This document shows positions 42,763 through 52,688 of a stretch of 64,000 nucleotides of DNA, one piece after another. The stretch is from assembly GCF_944380985.1 (NCBI RefSeq), contig NZ_CALWJJ010000009.1, positions 1-64,000 on the forward strand, given 5' to 3'. Both the position numbers and the translations under genes were made by a program. The stretch comes from an uncultured Agathobaculum sp. (GTDB lineage: Bacteria; Bacillota; Clostridia; Oscillospirales; Butyricicoccaceae). Positions within the stretch are counted from its first letter, which is position 1; every line of letters starts with the position of its first letter. The notes beneath the pieces were generated by a model, which did not search any database, had not been told where the DNA came from, and was given only the letters and a program-made list of their open reading frames with translations.

Positions 42763-44346
42763 TTATGCTTCCGGATCGATCAATCCAGGCGAATCCCCGC
42801 CGCCGGTTGTGCCGCCGCCGGGCTCGCTGCCTGTCGTGCCACCACCGGTAGTACCGCCGCCAGTCGTACCACCGTCGGTTTCGCCCCCTGTCGCACCACC
42901 AGTCGTACCGCCGCCAGTTTCGCCGCCGGTTGTGCCGCCGCCAGTTTCGCCGCCGGTTGTGCCGCCGCCAGTTTCGCCGCCGCCAGTTTCGCCATCGCCG
43001 GTTGTGCCGCCGCCGGTTTCGCCGCCGTCAGTCGTACCGCCGCCGGTTTCACCCCCTGTCGTACCGCCGGTCGACTCACCGCCAGATGGCTCCTCATAGC
43101 CGCTCTCTGGCTCAGTATAATCCTCGCCAGTATCGCCCCAAATATAATTGTTATCCGGGTCGGGGCTGTAATCGACGCTGCCCGAATAGCTCTCCGGCCC
43201 ACTGACCATATCGAGCGTTTCGATCTCCTCCTCATAGGGGTTAAAATACCGGTTGACGAGATCAAGCGTATCCTGGTAGTAGGGAAAGAAAAACGAATAT
43301 GCAGTTGATGTGCCGGCCGTGCTCATTGCGCCATAGCCGGGTAGAGTGAAAAAGCGGATGTTATTATTGTCGATCTGCAGCGCCTGCATGCCCATCCAAA
43401 GCAATTCACCCGCGGTCAGATCGGTTTTCACATTATCGAACACCGCCTCCGCAATCGAGGGAATCCGTGTGATATTAGACAGCCTTAGCACCTGTCGCGC
43501 CAGCTCCTTGAGAAACGCCTGCTGATTTTCCACACGGCCCTCATCGCCGTTTTCATACTGCACCGAGTAATCATTATTGTGGCGCCAGCGCAGGAACTCG
43601 ACCACCTCATCGCCGCTCAGATTCTGCATGCCGGCGTCCAGGTCGATATGCAGATTCTGCGAGGGGTCGTCATACTGCATGCGAAAAGGAACCTCATAAT
43701 CCACGCCGCCGATCGCGTCGACGATCGCCGCAATGCCATCAAAATTGACAATTACATATTTATCCGGCCGGAAGCCCATCAAACGCTCGATCTCACGCTT
43801 GGTTTGATCGATACCGCCGATCGCATAGGCCGCATTGATCTTGCGGCTCGCACCGCTGGCCGAGTTATTGCACATGGTATCGCGTGGGATGTTCATCACG
43901 TTTACCGTTTTCTGTCTGGTATCCATTGTGACGACCATGAGCGCGTCCGTGCGTGTCTCATCCTCATCGACCGCGCCGACGACAAAGGTGAACACATCGT
44001 CAATGCGCGTGCCAGAATTGAGCAGCCTGTCCACATTGATCCTGTCGCCGTTCTCCCTGTCCTGAATCGTGGGGTCGTTCATCTGTGGCGGACGGATCAG
44101 AATCGCCGCCGCTGCCGCTACACCGGCCAACAGCGCCAGCATAATCACCGACACAATGATGATCCGCCTGCGCTTTTGCGGTTTGGTCAGCTTCTTTTTA
44201 ACCCGCTTGCCCTGCTTTCCGGCGGGCTTGGGGGCGGTCGGTCCGCCCTGCGCCGCCGCGGGGTCATGGTACGCCGGCGCTTTACTATTCTGTTTTGCGC
44301 GGCTTTTGCTTTGTCTATGTCCGCCGCTGCCTCCAAAAAGTTTCAA
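42763..44346 (-). CDS. LytR-CpsA-Psr (LCP) family glycopolymer transferase with repeat tail
   Basis: This 527-residue protein has a basic cytoplasmic N-terminus (about 1-60), one membrane helix (about 61-87) and an LCP domain (about 115-365). The LCP domain includes the lipid-pyrophosphate binding Arg/Asp stretches TRTDALMVVTM, NIPRDTMC and FLRWRHNNDY. LCP enzymes attach teichoic acids or polysaccharides to peptidoglycan. A roughly 95-residue Gly/Thr/Glu tail of GGGTTGGET-like repeats ends the protein. Start is TTG at 44346 with GGAGG 9 bases upstream. It sits between yqeK and rsfS. Confidence 0.9.
   Translation of the reverse strand: MKLFGGSGGHRQSKSRAKQNSKAPAYHDPAAAQGGPTAPKPAGKQGKRVKKKLTKPQKRRRIIIVSVIMLALLAGVAAAAAILIRPPQMNDPTIQDRENGDRINVDRLLNSGTRIDDVFTFVVGAVDEDETRTDALMVVTMDTRQKTVNVMNIPRDTMCNNSASGASRKINAAYAIGGIDQTKREIERLMGFRPDKYVIVNFDGIAAIVDAIGGVDYEVPFRMQYDDPSQNLHIDLDAGMQNLSGDEVVEFLRWRHNNDYSVQYENGDEGRVENQQAFLKELARQVLRLSNITRIPSIAEAVFDNVKTDLTAGELLWMGMQALQIDNNNIRFFTLPGYGAMSTAGTSTAYSFFFPYYQDTLDLVNRYFNPYEEEIETLDMVSGPESYSGSVDYSPDPDNNYIWGDTGEDYTEPESGYEEPSGGESTGGTTGGETGGGTTDGGETGGGTTGDGETGGGETGGGTTGGETGGGTTGGETGGGTTGGATGGETDGGTTGGGTTGGGTTGSEPGGGTTGGGDSPGLIDPEA
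42790..43075. repeat. GC-rich tandem repeat coding the LCP tail
   Basis: A degenerate array with 9-base and 27-base periodicity. Two perfect 27-base copies lie at 42912-42938 and 42939-42965, with a broken third copy from 42966. Each 27-base unit encodes nine residues of the Gly/Thr/Glu tail. Confidence 0.9.
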
Positions 44347-44366
44347 ACGGTCTCCGCCTCCAGTGT

Positions 44367-44948
44367 TTATTTATCGCGCCAGCGCACACCGTGCCAAACC
44401 ATATCGTTATATGCGGCTATGGTGTCGCTGTGAATCAGCTTTGCACGCATGACCAGCTCGGTCAGCGTCTGGTCGTAACAATAGAGCAGGGCACGGTCGA
44501 TGTCCTGCCTTGCCAGCTCGCGCGCCTTTTCCACACCGGGAAAATCGCGTGTCTCTTCGATGTAATCCGCCAGGTAAAGGATCTTGTCGAGCACGGTCAT
44601 ACTGTGCTTGCCAGTAGTGTGGCAGGCGATCGCCGCGCATACATCCTCCGGCATGCCATATTCTGCCCGTGCGATTGCCGCTGCGGTTTTGCCGTGCAGC
44701 ATTTTAGGCTCACTTTTTTCAACGGTACACGGTATTATACCGTATTTTTCACATAAATTCAACTGCTCCTGCGGAGAAAGGTGCTTGGTTATGTCATGCA
44801 ACATGGCGGCTGCCGCAGCTTTTTCCGGATCTCCGCCATATTTTTCGGCCAGCCATTTTGCCGCCCGCTCCACGCCCAGCGAATGTTCGTATCGGTATCC
44901 GCGCAGTCTGGACAGGATACTCTTTCGCATTTCATCATTACACAGCAT
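44367..44948 (-). CDS. yqeK: HD-domain hydrolase YqeK (probable Ap4A hydrolase)
   Basis: This 193-residue HD-domain protein has the metal ligands in YEHSLGV (about 20), MLHDITKH (about 48-55), MLHGKTAA, CHTTGKHSM and LYLADYIEE. YqeK is a symmetrical bis(5'-nucleosyl)-tetraphosphatase that cleaves Ap4A to ADP. It follows nadD by 35 bases, its usual place. ATG at 44948 is used; ATG at 44930 is also possible. Confidence 0.92.
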   Translation of the reverse strand: MLCNDEMRKSILSRLRGYRYEHSLGVERAAKWLAEKYGGDPEKAAAAAMLHDITKHLSPQEQLNLCEKYGIIPCTVEKSEPKMLHGKTAAAIARAEYGMPEDVCAAIACHTTGKHSMTVLDKILYLADYIEETRDFPGVEKARELARQDIDRALLYCYDQTLTELVMRAKLIHSDTIAAYNDMVWHGVRWRDK

Positions 44949-44983
44949 TGCTTTGACCGCCTTTCTTTATATCGACTCGGGGT

Positions 44984-45580
44984 TTATGAACAACCGTACA
45001 AGTGATTGCGCTCGATATAATCCGCGACCGCAGCGCAGGTATAGCGGCGCAACGCACCGCCGCGGCGCAGTTCGGTCGATGAAATGGTCAGGCTATCCCC
45101 TCGGACCAGCTCGATCCTGGCCCGCATATTTTGTCGCAACTGCTCTGCCTTGCGCTCGAGCAGCGTCCAGTCCTCGTTATCGCGCGCGCATACGGTAAGT
45201 GTACACAGCTGTGCGACCTCCTCCGCCGCATACCACATCTCGTTAAAGCAGAGCAACATATCCGTGCCCATGATGAGGAACAGATTGTCCTCTCCGCGCG
45301 CATGCAGTGCGCGTAGCGTATCGACTGTGTAGCTCGCGCCGCCACGGTCGATCTCGATCCTGTCAAGCTGCGCCCACGGAATGCCGCAGATCATCAGGCG
45401 CACCATCTCGCAGCGGTCGTCCGCCGTAGCAGTATCCGCAGGCAGCGTCTTGTGCGGCGGAATATTGGTGGGAATAAACAGCACCTTGTCAAGCCCCAGC
45501 GCGGCCTTTGCCAGCTGGGCGGCATGCAGATGCCCCAGATGCGGCGGGTTGAACGTGCCGCCAAGCACGCCCGTCTTCAT
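44984..45580 (-). CDS. nadD: Nicotinate-nucleotide adenylyltransferase
   Basis: This 198-residue nucleotidyl transferase has GGTFNPPHLGHLH (7-19), the substrate loop FIPTNIPPHK and the ISSTELRR motif near the end (about 165-172). It makes deamido-NAD from nicotinate mononucleotide and ATP. It overlaps yhbY by 4 bases (ATGA), so translation is coupled. Confidence 0.95.
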   Translation of the reverse strand: MKTGVLGGTFNPPHLGHLHAAQLAKAALGLDKVLFIPTNIPPHKTLPADTATADDRCEMVRLMICGIPWAQLDRIEIDRGGASYTVDTLRALHARGEDNLFLIMGTDMLLCFNEMWYAAEEVAQLCTLTVCARDNEDWTLLERKAEQLRQNMRARIELVRGDSLTISSTELRRGGALRRYTCAAVADYIERNHLYGCS

Positions 45581-45876
45581 TTGACAAGCGCGATTTTGCG
45601 CTTATCCGGCTCGCGCGCCTGGCGGTACAGAACAAATTTGAATCCGATGCACTGCACTGCATCCGCGCCCGTGGCCTCGCACAGCGCTTCGGCCGCCGTG
45701 CGTGGGGTAAGCATGGCGCTCTCAAGCACCTTGCCCTTGACCAGCTCATGCGCCTCGAGCAGCTGGTCGAGCTGGCGCTCGACCGCAGCTGTCACCCCTT
45801 CCTTGCCAATGATCAGTGTGTCGGGAAGCGGGTTTGCAAGCGCGCGCAGCTGGGCGCGCTGTTTGGTCGTCAACAT
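45577..45876 (-). CDS. yhbY: YhbY/CRM-domain RNA-binding protein
   Basis: This 99-residue CRM-domain protein has TTKQRAQLRALA at the start, IIGKEGVT in the middle and GFKFVLYRQARE near the end. YhbY binds the pre-50S subunit and helps ribosome assembly. AAGGAG lies 11 bases before the ATG. It heads the nadD-yqeK cluster. Confidence 0.93.
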   Translation of the reverse strand: MLTTKQRAQLRALANPLPDTLIIGKEGVTAAVERQLDQLLEAHELVKGKVLESAMLTPRTAAEALCEATGADAVQCIGFKFVLYRQAREPDKRKIALVK

Positions 45877-45941
45877 ATGATTACCGTCTCCTTATTAAAG
45901 TGTTGCTGGATGAAGCGGGCCGCGTCAAGACCTATGCGGCC

Positions 45942-46514
45942 TCACAACCGTTTTGCCAACTCGTTTCTCAGCTTTTGCAGCGCCTGCCCGCGGTGCGAGA
46001 TCTGATTTTTGACCGCGCGCGGCAGCTCACCGAACGTGCAGCCGTGCGCGGGTACATAGAAGAGCGGGTCGTAGCCAAATCCACCCGTGCCCTGGCTCTC
46101 ACGGAGCAGCTCGCCCTCACATTCACCGTGCACGGCGATCGTCTCACCACCCGGCAGCACGCAAGCGATCGCACAAACAAACCGACAGGCGCGCTCGTCC
46201 TTATCCTGCATATTCTTCAGCAAGAACGCATTGCGATCACTGTCGTCTCCCGCGCAGTAGCGCGCAGAGTAGACGCCCGGCGCGCCGCCCAGCGCGTCAA
46301 CGCACAGCCCGCTGTCGTCCGCAATGGCGGGCAGGCCGGTAAAGTCCGCTGCGCTTTTGGCCTTGATCAGCGCGTTTTCCGCAAAGGTCGCGCCAGTCTC
46401 TTCCGGCTCGGGCGCGTCCTCCGGCAGCGGAACGACATCTATACCCAGTCCACTTAAAATAGCTGCCATTTCGGCCATTTTCTTCTTATTATGGGAAGCG
46501 AGAACAAACCGCAT
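45942..46514 (-). CDS. rdgB: XTP/dITP diphosphatase (RdgB/HAM1)
   Basis: This 190-residue pyrophosphatase removes inosine and xanthosine triphosphates. Motifs: SHNKKKMAEM near the start, ETGATFAENALIKA (about 40), IADDSGLCVDALGG, GTGGFGYDPLFYVP and ISHRGQAL. ATG at 46514 overlaps the rph stop (TGATG), so the longer in-frame ORF start is not used. Confidence 0.95.
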   Translation of the reverse strand: MRFVLASHNKKKMAEMAAILSGLGIDVVPLPEDAPEPEETGATFAENALIKAKSAADFTGLPAIADDSGLCVDALGGAPGVYSARYCAGDDSDRNAFLLKNMQDKDERACRFVCAIACVLPGGETIAVHGECEGELLRESQGTGGFGYDPLFYVPAHGCTFGELPRAVKNQISHRGQALQKLRNELAKRL

Positions 46515-47242
46515 CACAGGCTCGCCCCCATCACTTTGCTCTGCGCCTTGCATAGACGCGCGCAGCCGCGCTTTCCAAGGCTAAGCAGCTTTTTCAGCTC
46601 GGCATCCGAAAACGCACGCCCCTCGCCCGTGCCCTGCACCTCGACAAATTGTCCCGCCGAGGTCATAACAACATTGCAGTCGACGATCGCGCGGCTGTCC
46701 TCGGCGTAGTTCAAATCGAGGACGGCCTCGTCCTTAAAAATGCCGACCGACACCGCCGCAACCTGCGCCGAAAGGGGCATCTTTTCGATCACGCCCTTAT
46801 CCAGCAGATTTTTGCACGCAAGCCACAGTGCGACAAACCCGCCCGTGATGGACGCGCAGCGCGTGCCTCCGTCCGCCTGGATGACGTCGCAGTCGACCGT
46901 GATCTGACGCTCGCCGAGCGCTGCGCGGTCGACTACTGCGCGCAGCGCTCGTCCGATCAGCCGCTGGATCTCGCTCGAGCGGCCGTCGAGCTTCAGGCTT
47001 TTGATGTCGCGCGCTTTACGCGTGTGGGTGGCGCGAGGCAGCATAGCATATTCAGCTGTCACCCAGCCAAGGCCCTGACCCTCGAGAAAGGGCGGCACCT
47101 TTTCTTCAACCGAAGCGGTGCAAATCACCCGGGTGCCGCCCATTTCGATGAGCACCGAACCCTCGGCGTGCATGGTGTAATCCGGTATGATCTTCACCGG
47201 GCGCATCGCGCCGGGTGCTCTTCCGTCCGGTCTTGCTATCAT
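46514..47242 (-). CDS. rph: Ribonuclease PH
   Basis: This 242-residue phosphorolytic exonuclease trims tRNA 3' ends. Motifs: [12 protein letters not shown] near the start, [17 protein letters not shown], the phosphate-binding [14 protein letters not shown] and the [12 protein letters not shown] stretch. It overlaps ftsY by 4 bases and rdgB by 1 base. Confidence 0.96.
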   Translation of the reverse strand: MIARPDGRAPGAMRPVKIIPDYTMHAEGSVLIEMGGTRVICTASVEEKVPPFLEGQGLGWVTAEYAMLPRATHTRKARDIKSLKLDGRSSEIQRLIGRALRAVVDRAALGERQITVDCDVIQADGGTRCASITGGFVALWLACKNLLDKGVIEKMPLSAQVAAVSVGIFKDEAVLDLNYAEDSRAIVDCNVVMTSAGQFVEVQGTGEGRAFSDAELKKLLSLGKRGCARLCKAQSKVMGASL

Positions 47243-48162
47243 TCTTCTCCTCCTTCGGGCGGCAGCAACGCCTCAAGAAAGGCTGCGCGGTCAAAATCAA
47301 CCAGATCGTCGATACCTTCGCCCACGCCAACCAGCTTGACCGGTACGCCAAGGCCTGCCGAAATCGCAATTACAATGCCGCCCTTGGCAGTGCCGTCGAG
47401 CTTGGTCAGGATAATGCCGGTGAGCGAGGCGGCCTTGTTAAATTCCTCCGCCTGGTGCACGGCGTTCTGACCGGTGGTCGCGTCCAGCACGAGCAGTGTC
47501 TCACGCGAAGCGTCCGGCAGCTCGCGGACGATAACGCGGTCGATCTTGGCCAACTCGTTCATCAGGTTTGCCTTATTGTGCAGACGGCCCGCGGTGTCAA
47601 CGATGATAACGTCGCTCCCGCGCGCCTTTGCCGCGGCGATCGAGTCGAACACAACAGCCGCCGGGTCAGCGCCCTCGCCATGGCGAACGATGTCCGCCCC
47701 CGCGCGCTTTGCCCAGATCTCAAGTTGATCGGCCGCCGCCGCGCGGAAGGTATCCGCCGCACTCAGCATGACCTTTTTCCCCTCGTTTACATAGCGCGCG
47801 GCCAACTTACCGATCGACGTGGTCTTGCCCACGCCGTTGACGCCGATCACCAGAATGACCGCCGGCTTTCCCGATACGTCCAGCGGCTGGTTATCCAGCA
47901 TGTGATCGGTCAGCACCTCGCGCAGCAGATCTCGCAGCGCGGGCGCGGTGGTGATTTTTTGCAGCTTGGCGCGCTTTTCGACCTCGGAGACGATCTTCAT
48001 CGAGGTCTCTGCGCCCACATCGGAGAGAATGAGCGCCTCTTCAAGCTCTTCGAGCAAGTCCGCGTCAATCTTGACGAACGCCGCAAACACGTTATCGAGC
48101 GAGCGGTTTACCGCGTCGCTGGTCTTTTGCAGACCCTGTTTGATCTTGTCGAATAATCCCAT
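47239..48162 (-). CDS. ftsY: Signal recognition particle receptor FtsY
   Basis: This 307-residue SRP GTPase has an N domain (about 1-95) and a G domain with P-loop [10 protein letters not shown] (about 107), DTFRAAA, DTAGR and [10 protein letters not shown]. It docks SRP-bound ribosomes at the membrane. The long acidic N-terminal domain of enteric FtsY is missing, as usual in Firmicutes. The upstream smc gene ends 62 bases before it. Confidence 0.96.
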   Translation of the reverse strand: MGLFDKIKQGLQKTSDAVNRSLDNVFAAFVKIDADLLEELEEALILSDVGAETSMKIVSEVEKRAKLQKITTAPALRDLLREVLTDHMLDNQPLDVSGKPAVILVIGVNGVGKTTSIGKLAARYVNEGKKVMLSAADTFRAAAADQLEIWAKRAGADIVRHGEGADPAAVVFDSIAAAKARGSDVIIVDTAGRLHNKANLMNELAKIDRVIVRELPDASRETLLVLDATTGQNAVHQAEEFNKAASLTGIILTKLDGTAKGGIVIAISAGLGVPVKLVGVGEGIDDLVDFDRAAFLEALLPPEGGEE

Positions 48163-48224
48163 ATTAACTCCTAATACGCCGCGCCGCAGCGCGGGGGTTG
48201 ATGCCTATGTGCCGCCAGACGCTT

Positions 48225-51200
48225 TTACCGAATGGCGTTTGCCAGCTGTTTTTCCGCCTCGGCCAGATTCAGCATGAGCATTTTGGATACGCCCTGCTCC
48301 TGCATGGTAACGCCGTAGAGCATGTCAGCCTCTTCCATTGTGCCGCGGCGGTGTGTGATGACGATGAACTGGGTTGAATCGGTCAGTCGGCGGATGTAAT
48401 GCGCAAAGCGCGAGACATTTACGTCGTCAAGCGCAGCCTCGATCTCATCAAGCACGCAGAACGGCGTCGGCCGCAGCTTGAGGATCGCAAAATACAGCGC
48501 GATCGCAACGAATGCCTTTTCGCCACCCGAGAGCAGCGTCAGCGTCTTGACCGACTTGCCCGGCGGCGAAACGCGGATGTCGATGCCGCAGTTTAAGATG
48601 TCCGAAGTGTCGGCAAGCGAAAGCTCGGCATGGCCACCGCCGAATATCTCGCGGAATGTCTGCCCAAAATAGGCGTTTAACTTGGCAAAGGCCGAGGCAA
48701 AGATCTCTTTCATATTGACCGTCAGCTGTTCAATCACCTTGTAAAGCTCATGCTGCGCTTTTTCAAGGTCATCCTTTTGCTCGCCCATGAAAGTATACCG
48801 CTCGAGCACCTGCTGGTATTCCTCCACCGCATCCAGATTGACATTGCCGAGCGCGCGCATTCTGGTGCGCAGGTTTTGTACCTGTTCCTTTGCGGCGGGT
48901 ACATCGCCCAGCGGTTTGGCGACCTCTAACGCGGGCGTCGGCGTCAATTCATAGTTTTCCCACATTTTATCCAGTATCTGCGCTTCTTCATTTTTTAGTT
49001 GAACCGCCCGGTTATCAAGGCGCGCAGCCTCGCGTTCAAGGTTTAGTATCTCGTCGTTTTTGTCCTGCGCCTCGCGATCGATCCGAGCGCGCTCGCCCTC
49101 AACCCGCTCACGCTGGCCGATTGCGGACGCAATCTGCGCACCGATCTGCTCAATGACCGCACCGGTGTGCTCACGGGAGGATTCAGCAAGCAAAAGCTCG
49201 TGTGTCAGACGGTCAATCTCGGCTTCAAAGCCCGCGATGGTCTCTGCGGCGCCGGATACACCCGTGTCAAGCTCCGCCTTGAGCCGCTCGAGATCCTCGA
49301 GCGTGCGCGCTTCGCTGGCTGCCTCCGAGCGGTTCTGCGCGATCTCGGTCTGGAGCGAGGTGGTGCGCGCCGCGCCTTCCTCTGCCTCGCCGGCCAGCCG
49401 ATCAATCGCCGCGCGGCAGGCTGCGACCTGCTCTTCCGCCTCGTCATACGCCTGCCGCGCCTCTTTTTCGCGGCTTTCACACTGGGCGATAGTATCCTGA
49501 TATTTGCGCCGCGCCAGCGAAAGGTTATCCCGCTCGAGCACCAGCCCGTCGTATTGCATCTGCACGCTCTCAAGCAGCGCGCCGTGCTGCGCAGCCGATG
49601 CTCGCAGCCCAGCTTCGGATTGCTCGGCGCGGCGGCGCTCGGCCTCGATCGCCTTCAGGTCATAATCGAGCGCGGCGAATTCTTCCCGCGCCGCGAAAAG
49701 CGCCTGCTCAACCGACGTTTTTTTCTCCTCCAGCGTTTTTACCTGTTCCTGCGCCTCGCGCAGCTTGCCTGCGCGCGCCAGCGCGCCCGTGCCGCGCGAC
49801 GCCGAGCCGCCGGTCATCGCGCCGCCAGCTTGCAGAATCTGCCCGTCAAGCGTCACAATACGAAAGCGGTTGCCGGAAGCCTTGGCAAGCGCGAGCGCCG
49901 CATCCATATGCTCACAAACGACTGTGCGCGCGAGTAGATTCTGCACGATAGCCGTATAACACCCGTCAAATTTAACCAGCTGGTCGGCTGTGCCAAAGCA
50001 GCCCGGATGGCTTTCCAGTCCGCTTTCGCGCAGCAGATTTGGCCGGATGGTGTCAATCGGCAGAAAGGTCGCGCGACCGCCGTCTGTGCGCTTGAGGTAT
50101 TCGATGCAGCGCTTGCCGTCCGCGGCGGTATCCACCACGATAGATGAGGCAGATGCGCCGAGCGCGGTATCGATCGCGATGACAAAGCGGTCCTCGGTCG
50201 TCAGCAGCGCGGACACCGGCCTGTGCACGCCGCGCATCGCACCGCGCTCGGTCTCTCGCATAACCGACTTGACCGCACGGGAAAAGCCCTCGTAATCGCG
50301 CTGCATATCGGCCAGCATCTTGACGCGATTTTGCGCGTCAGTCAGCGCGGCGGACGCCGCTGCAAGCTCGCTTTGCAGGCTCTCAACTTTTTTACGCCGG
50401 CTCTCAGCCTTGAGCGACACTCCCTGCGCTTTGTTCTGCGCGCTCGCAAGCGTGTCAAGGCACTCGTGCAGTCGCGCCTCCAGATCGGCTTGCGCCTTAT
50501 TTTCCTTGTCCAGCCGCGCCTTTGCAGACTCAATATCGGCGGCGATGGTGTTGCGCCGTCCATCCATACCGGAAAGGCCGCTCTCGGCCGCAGTGCGGTC
50601 AAGCGCGATCATATGCAGGTTATTCTGCCGCTCCGTGCGCACCCTGACCGCCTCGCGCAGCGCCTGTTCGGCCTGCTCGCGCTTTGCGGACTGCTGTGCA
50701 GTATGCTGTGTGCACTCGGCAAGGCGGGCGGTCAGCCCGGCATGTTCGACGTCAAGCTGTTCGATGCGCGCGCGCCGCTCGGCCAGCTGTGCGCCAAGAT
50801 CCTGCACTTGCTCGGCGCGCTGTGCGCTCTCGCGCTGTGCGCGATCGATATTATCCCTGTTATTCTGAATATTGGCCTTCAAAACCGCCGCGCGGCTCGC
50901 CTGCTCGGCGGCGCGCTGCTCGGTCTCGCGCTGCTGCAAACGCAGACGGTCGGCCTCCCGGTCGATCTGCCGCATCTCTTCGGATAACTGCTCGCTCTGC
51001 GTGTAAAGCGCCTGCTGTGCCTTTTTTGCGGCGTCAAGCTGCTCTGCGCAGATTTTAATGTCCTGCTCGAGCTTTGCCGTGTCTGTCTTGATACGGTCGA
51101 GTGAAATGAGCCAGAGCGAAATCTCCAGCACGCGCAATTCATCTCGCAGTAGCAAAAACTGCTTTGCCTTTTCCGCCTGCTTTTCAAGCGGCTCAACCTG

Positions 51201-51800
51201 CCGCGCCAGCTCGTCATACAGGTCGCGGATGCGGGCCAAATTATCCTCAGTGGCTGCAAGCTTGCGCTCGGCTTCCTCCTTGCGGTAGCGGAACTTGGTG
51301 ATGCCGGCAGCCTCCTCGAATATCTCACGCCGGTCCTCGCTCTTGAGCGATAATATCTCGTCGATGCGGCCCTGCCCGATGATTGAATAACCATCGCGCC
51401 CAAGGCCGGTATCCATGAAAAGTTCATGTATATCGCGCAGGCGGCAATGCTTTTTGTTGAGAAAATACTCACTCTCACCCGAGCGATAATAGCGGCGTGT
51501 CACCATAATCTCGACAAACTCTGAGCGAAAGACTCCCTCGGCGTTATCAAGAATCAGCGAGACCTCGGCAAAGCCGACCGGCCCGCGCTTTGCCGTGCCG
51601 CCAAAGATGACGTCCTCCATCTTGGCGCCGCGCAGGCTGCGCGAGGACTGCTCGCCCAGCACCCAGCGGATCGCGTCCGATATATTGGATTTGCCCGAAC
51701 CGTTCGGCCCGACGATCGCGGTCAGCCCGCCGAGAAACTTAATCTCGGTCTTGTCCGGAAATGATTTAAAACCCTGTACGATCAGGCTCTTGAGAACCAT
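48225..51800 (-). CDS. smc: Chromosome segregation protein SMC
   Basis: This 1191-residue condensin ATPase has Walker A GPNGSGKSN (32-40), a long coiled coil, a hinge (about 515-640, with VDTAADGKRCIEYLKR), a second coiled coil, and the head with LSGGEKAFVAIALYF and Walker B FCVLDEIEAALD. It organises the chromosome with ScpA and ScpB. It has its own promoter, since a terminator separates it from rnc. The conserved neighbours rnc and ftsY fit. Confidence 0.97.
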   Translation of the reverse strand: MVLKSLIVQGFKSFPDKTEIKFLGGLTAIVGPNGSGKSNISDAIRWVLGEQSSRSLRGAKMEDVIFGGTAKRGPVGFAEVSLILDNAEGVFRSEFVEIMVTRRYYRSGESEYFLNKKHCRLRDIHELFMDTGLGRDGYSIIGQGRIDEILSLKSEDRREIFEEAAGITKFRYRKEEAERKLAATEDNLARIRDLYDELARQVEPLEKQAEKAKQFLLLRDELRVLEISLWLISLDRIKTDTAKLEQDIKICAEQLDAAKKAQQALYTQSEQLSEEMRQIDREADRLRLQQRETEQRAAEQASRAAVLKANIQNNRDNIDRAQRESAQRAEQVQDLGAQLAERRARIEQLDVEHAGLTARLAECTQHTAQQSAKREQAEQALREAVRVRTERQNNLHMIALDRTAAESGLSGMDGRRNTIAADIESAKARLDKENKAQADLEARLHECLDTLASAQNKAQGVSLKAESRRKKVESLQSELAAASAALTDAQNRVKMLADMQRDYEGFSRAVKSVMRETERGAMRGVHRPVSALLTTEDRFVIAIDTALGASASSIVVDTAADGKRCIEYLKRTDGGRATFLPIDTIRPNLLRESGLESHPGCFGTADQLVKFDGCYTAIVQNLLARTVVCEHMDAALALAKASGNRFRIVTLDGQILQAGGAMTGGSASRGTGALARAGKLREAQEQVKTLEEKKTSVEQALFAAREEFAALDYDLKAIEAERRRAEQSEAGLRASAAQHGALLESVQMQYDGLVLERDNLSLARRKYQDTIAQCESREKEARQAYDEAEEQVAACRAAIDRLAGEAEEGAARTTSLQTEIAQNRSEAASEARTLEDLERLKAELDTGVSGAAETIAGFEAEIDRLTHELLLAESSREHTGAVIEQIGAQIASAIGQRERVEGERARIDREAQDKNDEILNLEREAARLDNRAVQLKNEEAQILDKMWENYELTPTPALEVAKPLGDVPAAKEQVQNLRTRMRALGNVNLDAVEEYQQVLERYTFMGEQKDDLEKAQHELYKVIEQLTVNMKEIFASAFAKLNAYFGQTFREIFGGGHAELSLADTSDILNCGIDIRVSPPGKSVKTLTLLSGGEKAFVAIALYFAILKLRPTPFCVLDEIEAALDDVNVSRFAHYIRRLTDSTQFIVITHRRGTMEEADMLYGVTMQEQGVSKMLMLNLAEAEKQLANAIR

Positions 51801-51828
51801 GTGACACCCCTAACATATATATGATATT

Positions 51829-51857
51829 ATTTTATCACCGAAACATCGTTTTTTCAA
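51829..51857 (-). promoter_or_regulatory. Promoter of smc-ftsY-rph-rdgB
   Basis: On the minus strand TTGAAA (51857-51852), a 17-bp spacer and TAAAAT (51834-51829), 29 bases before the smc ATG. Confidence 0.65.
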
Positions 51858-51945
51858 TGTGCAAAGCCAGAATTTACAGCCTGTCCATATTTTAACCCGT
51901 TGCGCAGGCAGGACGAAGTGACCAGCCAGATCTTGCTTGCCGCGC

Positions 51946-51979
51946 AAAAAACCTCGGGAATGGTTTCCCGAGGTTTTTA
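51946..51979 (-). terminator. Terminator at the end of rnc
   Basis: A perfect 14-bp hairpin AAAAACCTCGGGAA / TTCCCGAGGTTTTT with loop TGGT that begins within the rnc stop codon and is followed by T on the minus strand. Confidence 0.93.
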
Positions 51980-52651
51980 CCGCTCTATGCCCATCGCCTT
52001 GAGCGCCTGTTTGGCCGCCATCTGTTCGGCTTCCTTCTTGCTCCGGCCAGTACCGGAGGCAAATACGTTGGAGTTGAGCAACAGCTCCATGGTAAAGCGC
52101 TTATCGTGGTCGGGGCCGGACTGGCCGGCCAGGCGATATTCGAGCGTCTCCTGTTTGTTCTTCTGCACGATCTCTTGCAGCATGGTCTTATAGTCTTGAA
52201 ACGCGCCGCCCGCAAGCGCGACCTCCACCTTATGCGGAATAAAGCGCAGCACAAGGGTGCGCGCCGGCTCGATGCCGCCGTCGAGATAGACCGCGCCGAT
52301 CAGCGCTTCGGTCGCGTCCGCCAGGATGGACGGGCGGGCGCGACCGCCGCCTACCTCCTCGCCGTGCCCCAGCCGAATCTCCTGTGGGATGCCCAGTTCC
52401 CTCGCGATCTCGCACAGCGCCGCCTCGCACACAACTGCCGCGCGTAGCTTGGTCAATTCGCCCTCGGGCAGATCGGGGTAGTGCGTGAGCAGATAATCCG
52501 CCGTGACAAAGCCCAGTACAGAATCGCCAAGGAACTCCAGCCGCTCATTGTGGCGCAGGTGGCTGCCGCGGTGCTCATTGGCGTAGGACGTATGCGTCAT
52601 CGCCGTTTGGTAGAGCGCGTCGTCCTGAAACTGGTAATCCATGTTCAGCAT
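51977..52651 (-). CDS. rnc: Ribonuclease III
   Basis: This 224-residue enzyme has the catalytic signature NERLEFLGDSVLG (about 35-47), a second acidic motif ADATEALIGAVYLD (about 111) and a C-terminal double-stranded RNA binding domain (about 155-222). It processes rRNA and structured mRNA. GGAGG lies 13 bases before the ATG, a long spacing. It follows plsX after a strong hairpin. Confidence 0.96.
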   Translation of the reverse strand: MLNMDYQFQDDALYQTAMTHTSYANEHRGSHLRHNERLEFLGDSVLGFVTADYLLTHYPDLPEGELTKLRAAVVCEAALCEIARELGIPQEIRLGHGEEVGGGRARPSILADATEALIGAVYLDGGIEPARTLVLRFIPHKVEVALAGGAFQDYKTMLQEIVQKNKQETLEYRLAGQSGPDHDKRFTMELLLNSNVFASGTGRSKKEAEQMAAKQALKAMGIER

Positions 52652-52688
52652 ATCCCCATTTTTACCTCCTTTCTTGCGGTATGCCCGT

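Noticed and set aside
42790..43075. CRISPR-like repeat array
   Set aside because: Repeats are contiguous, in frame and code for the LCP tail; there are no unique spacers and no cas genes.
46516..46553. Longer start for rdgB
   Set aside because: The extra 13 residues lie inside rph and the ATG at 46514 overlaps the rph stop as TGATG, which fits translational coupling.
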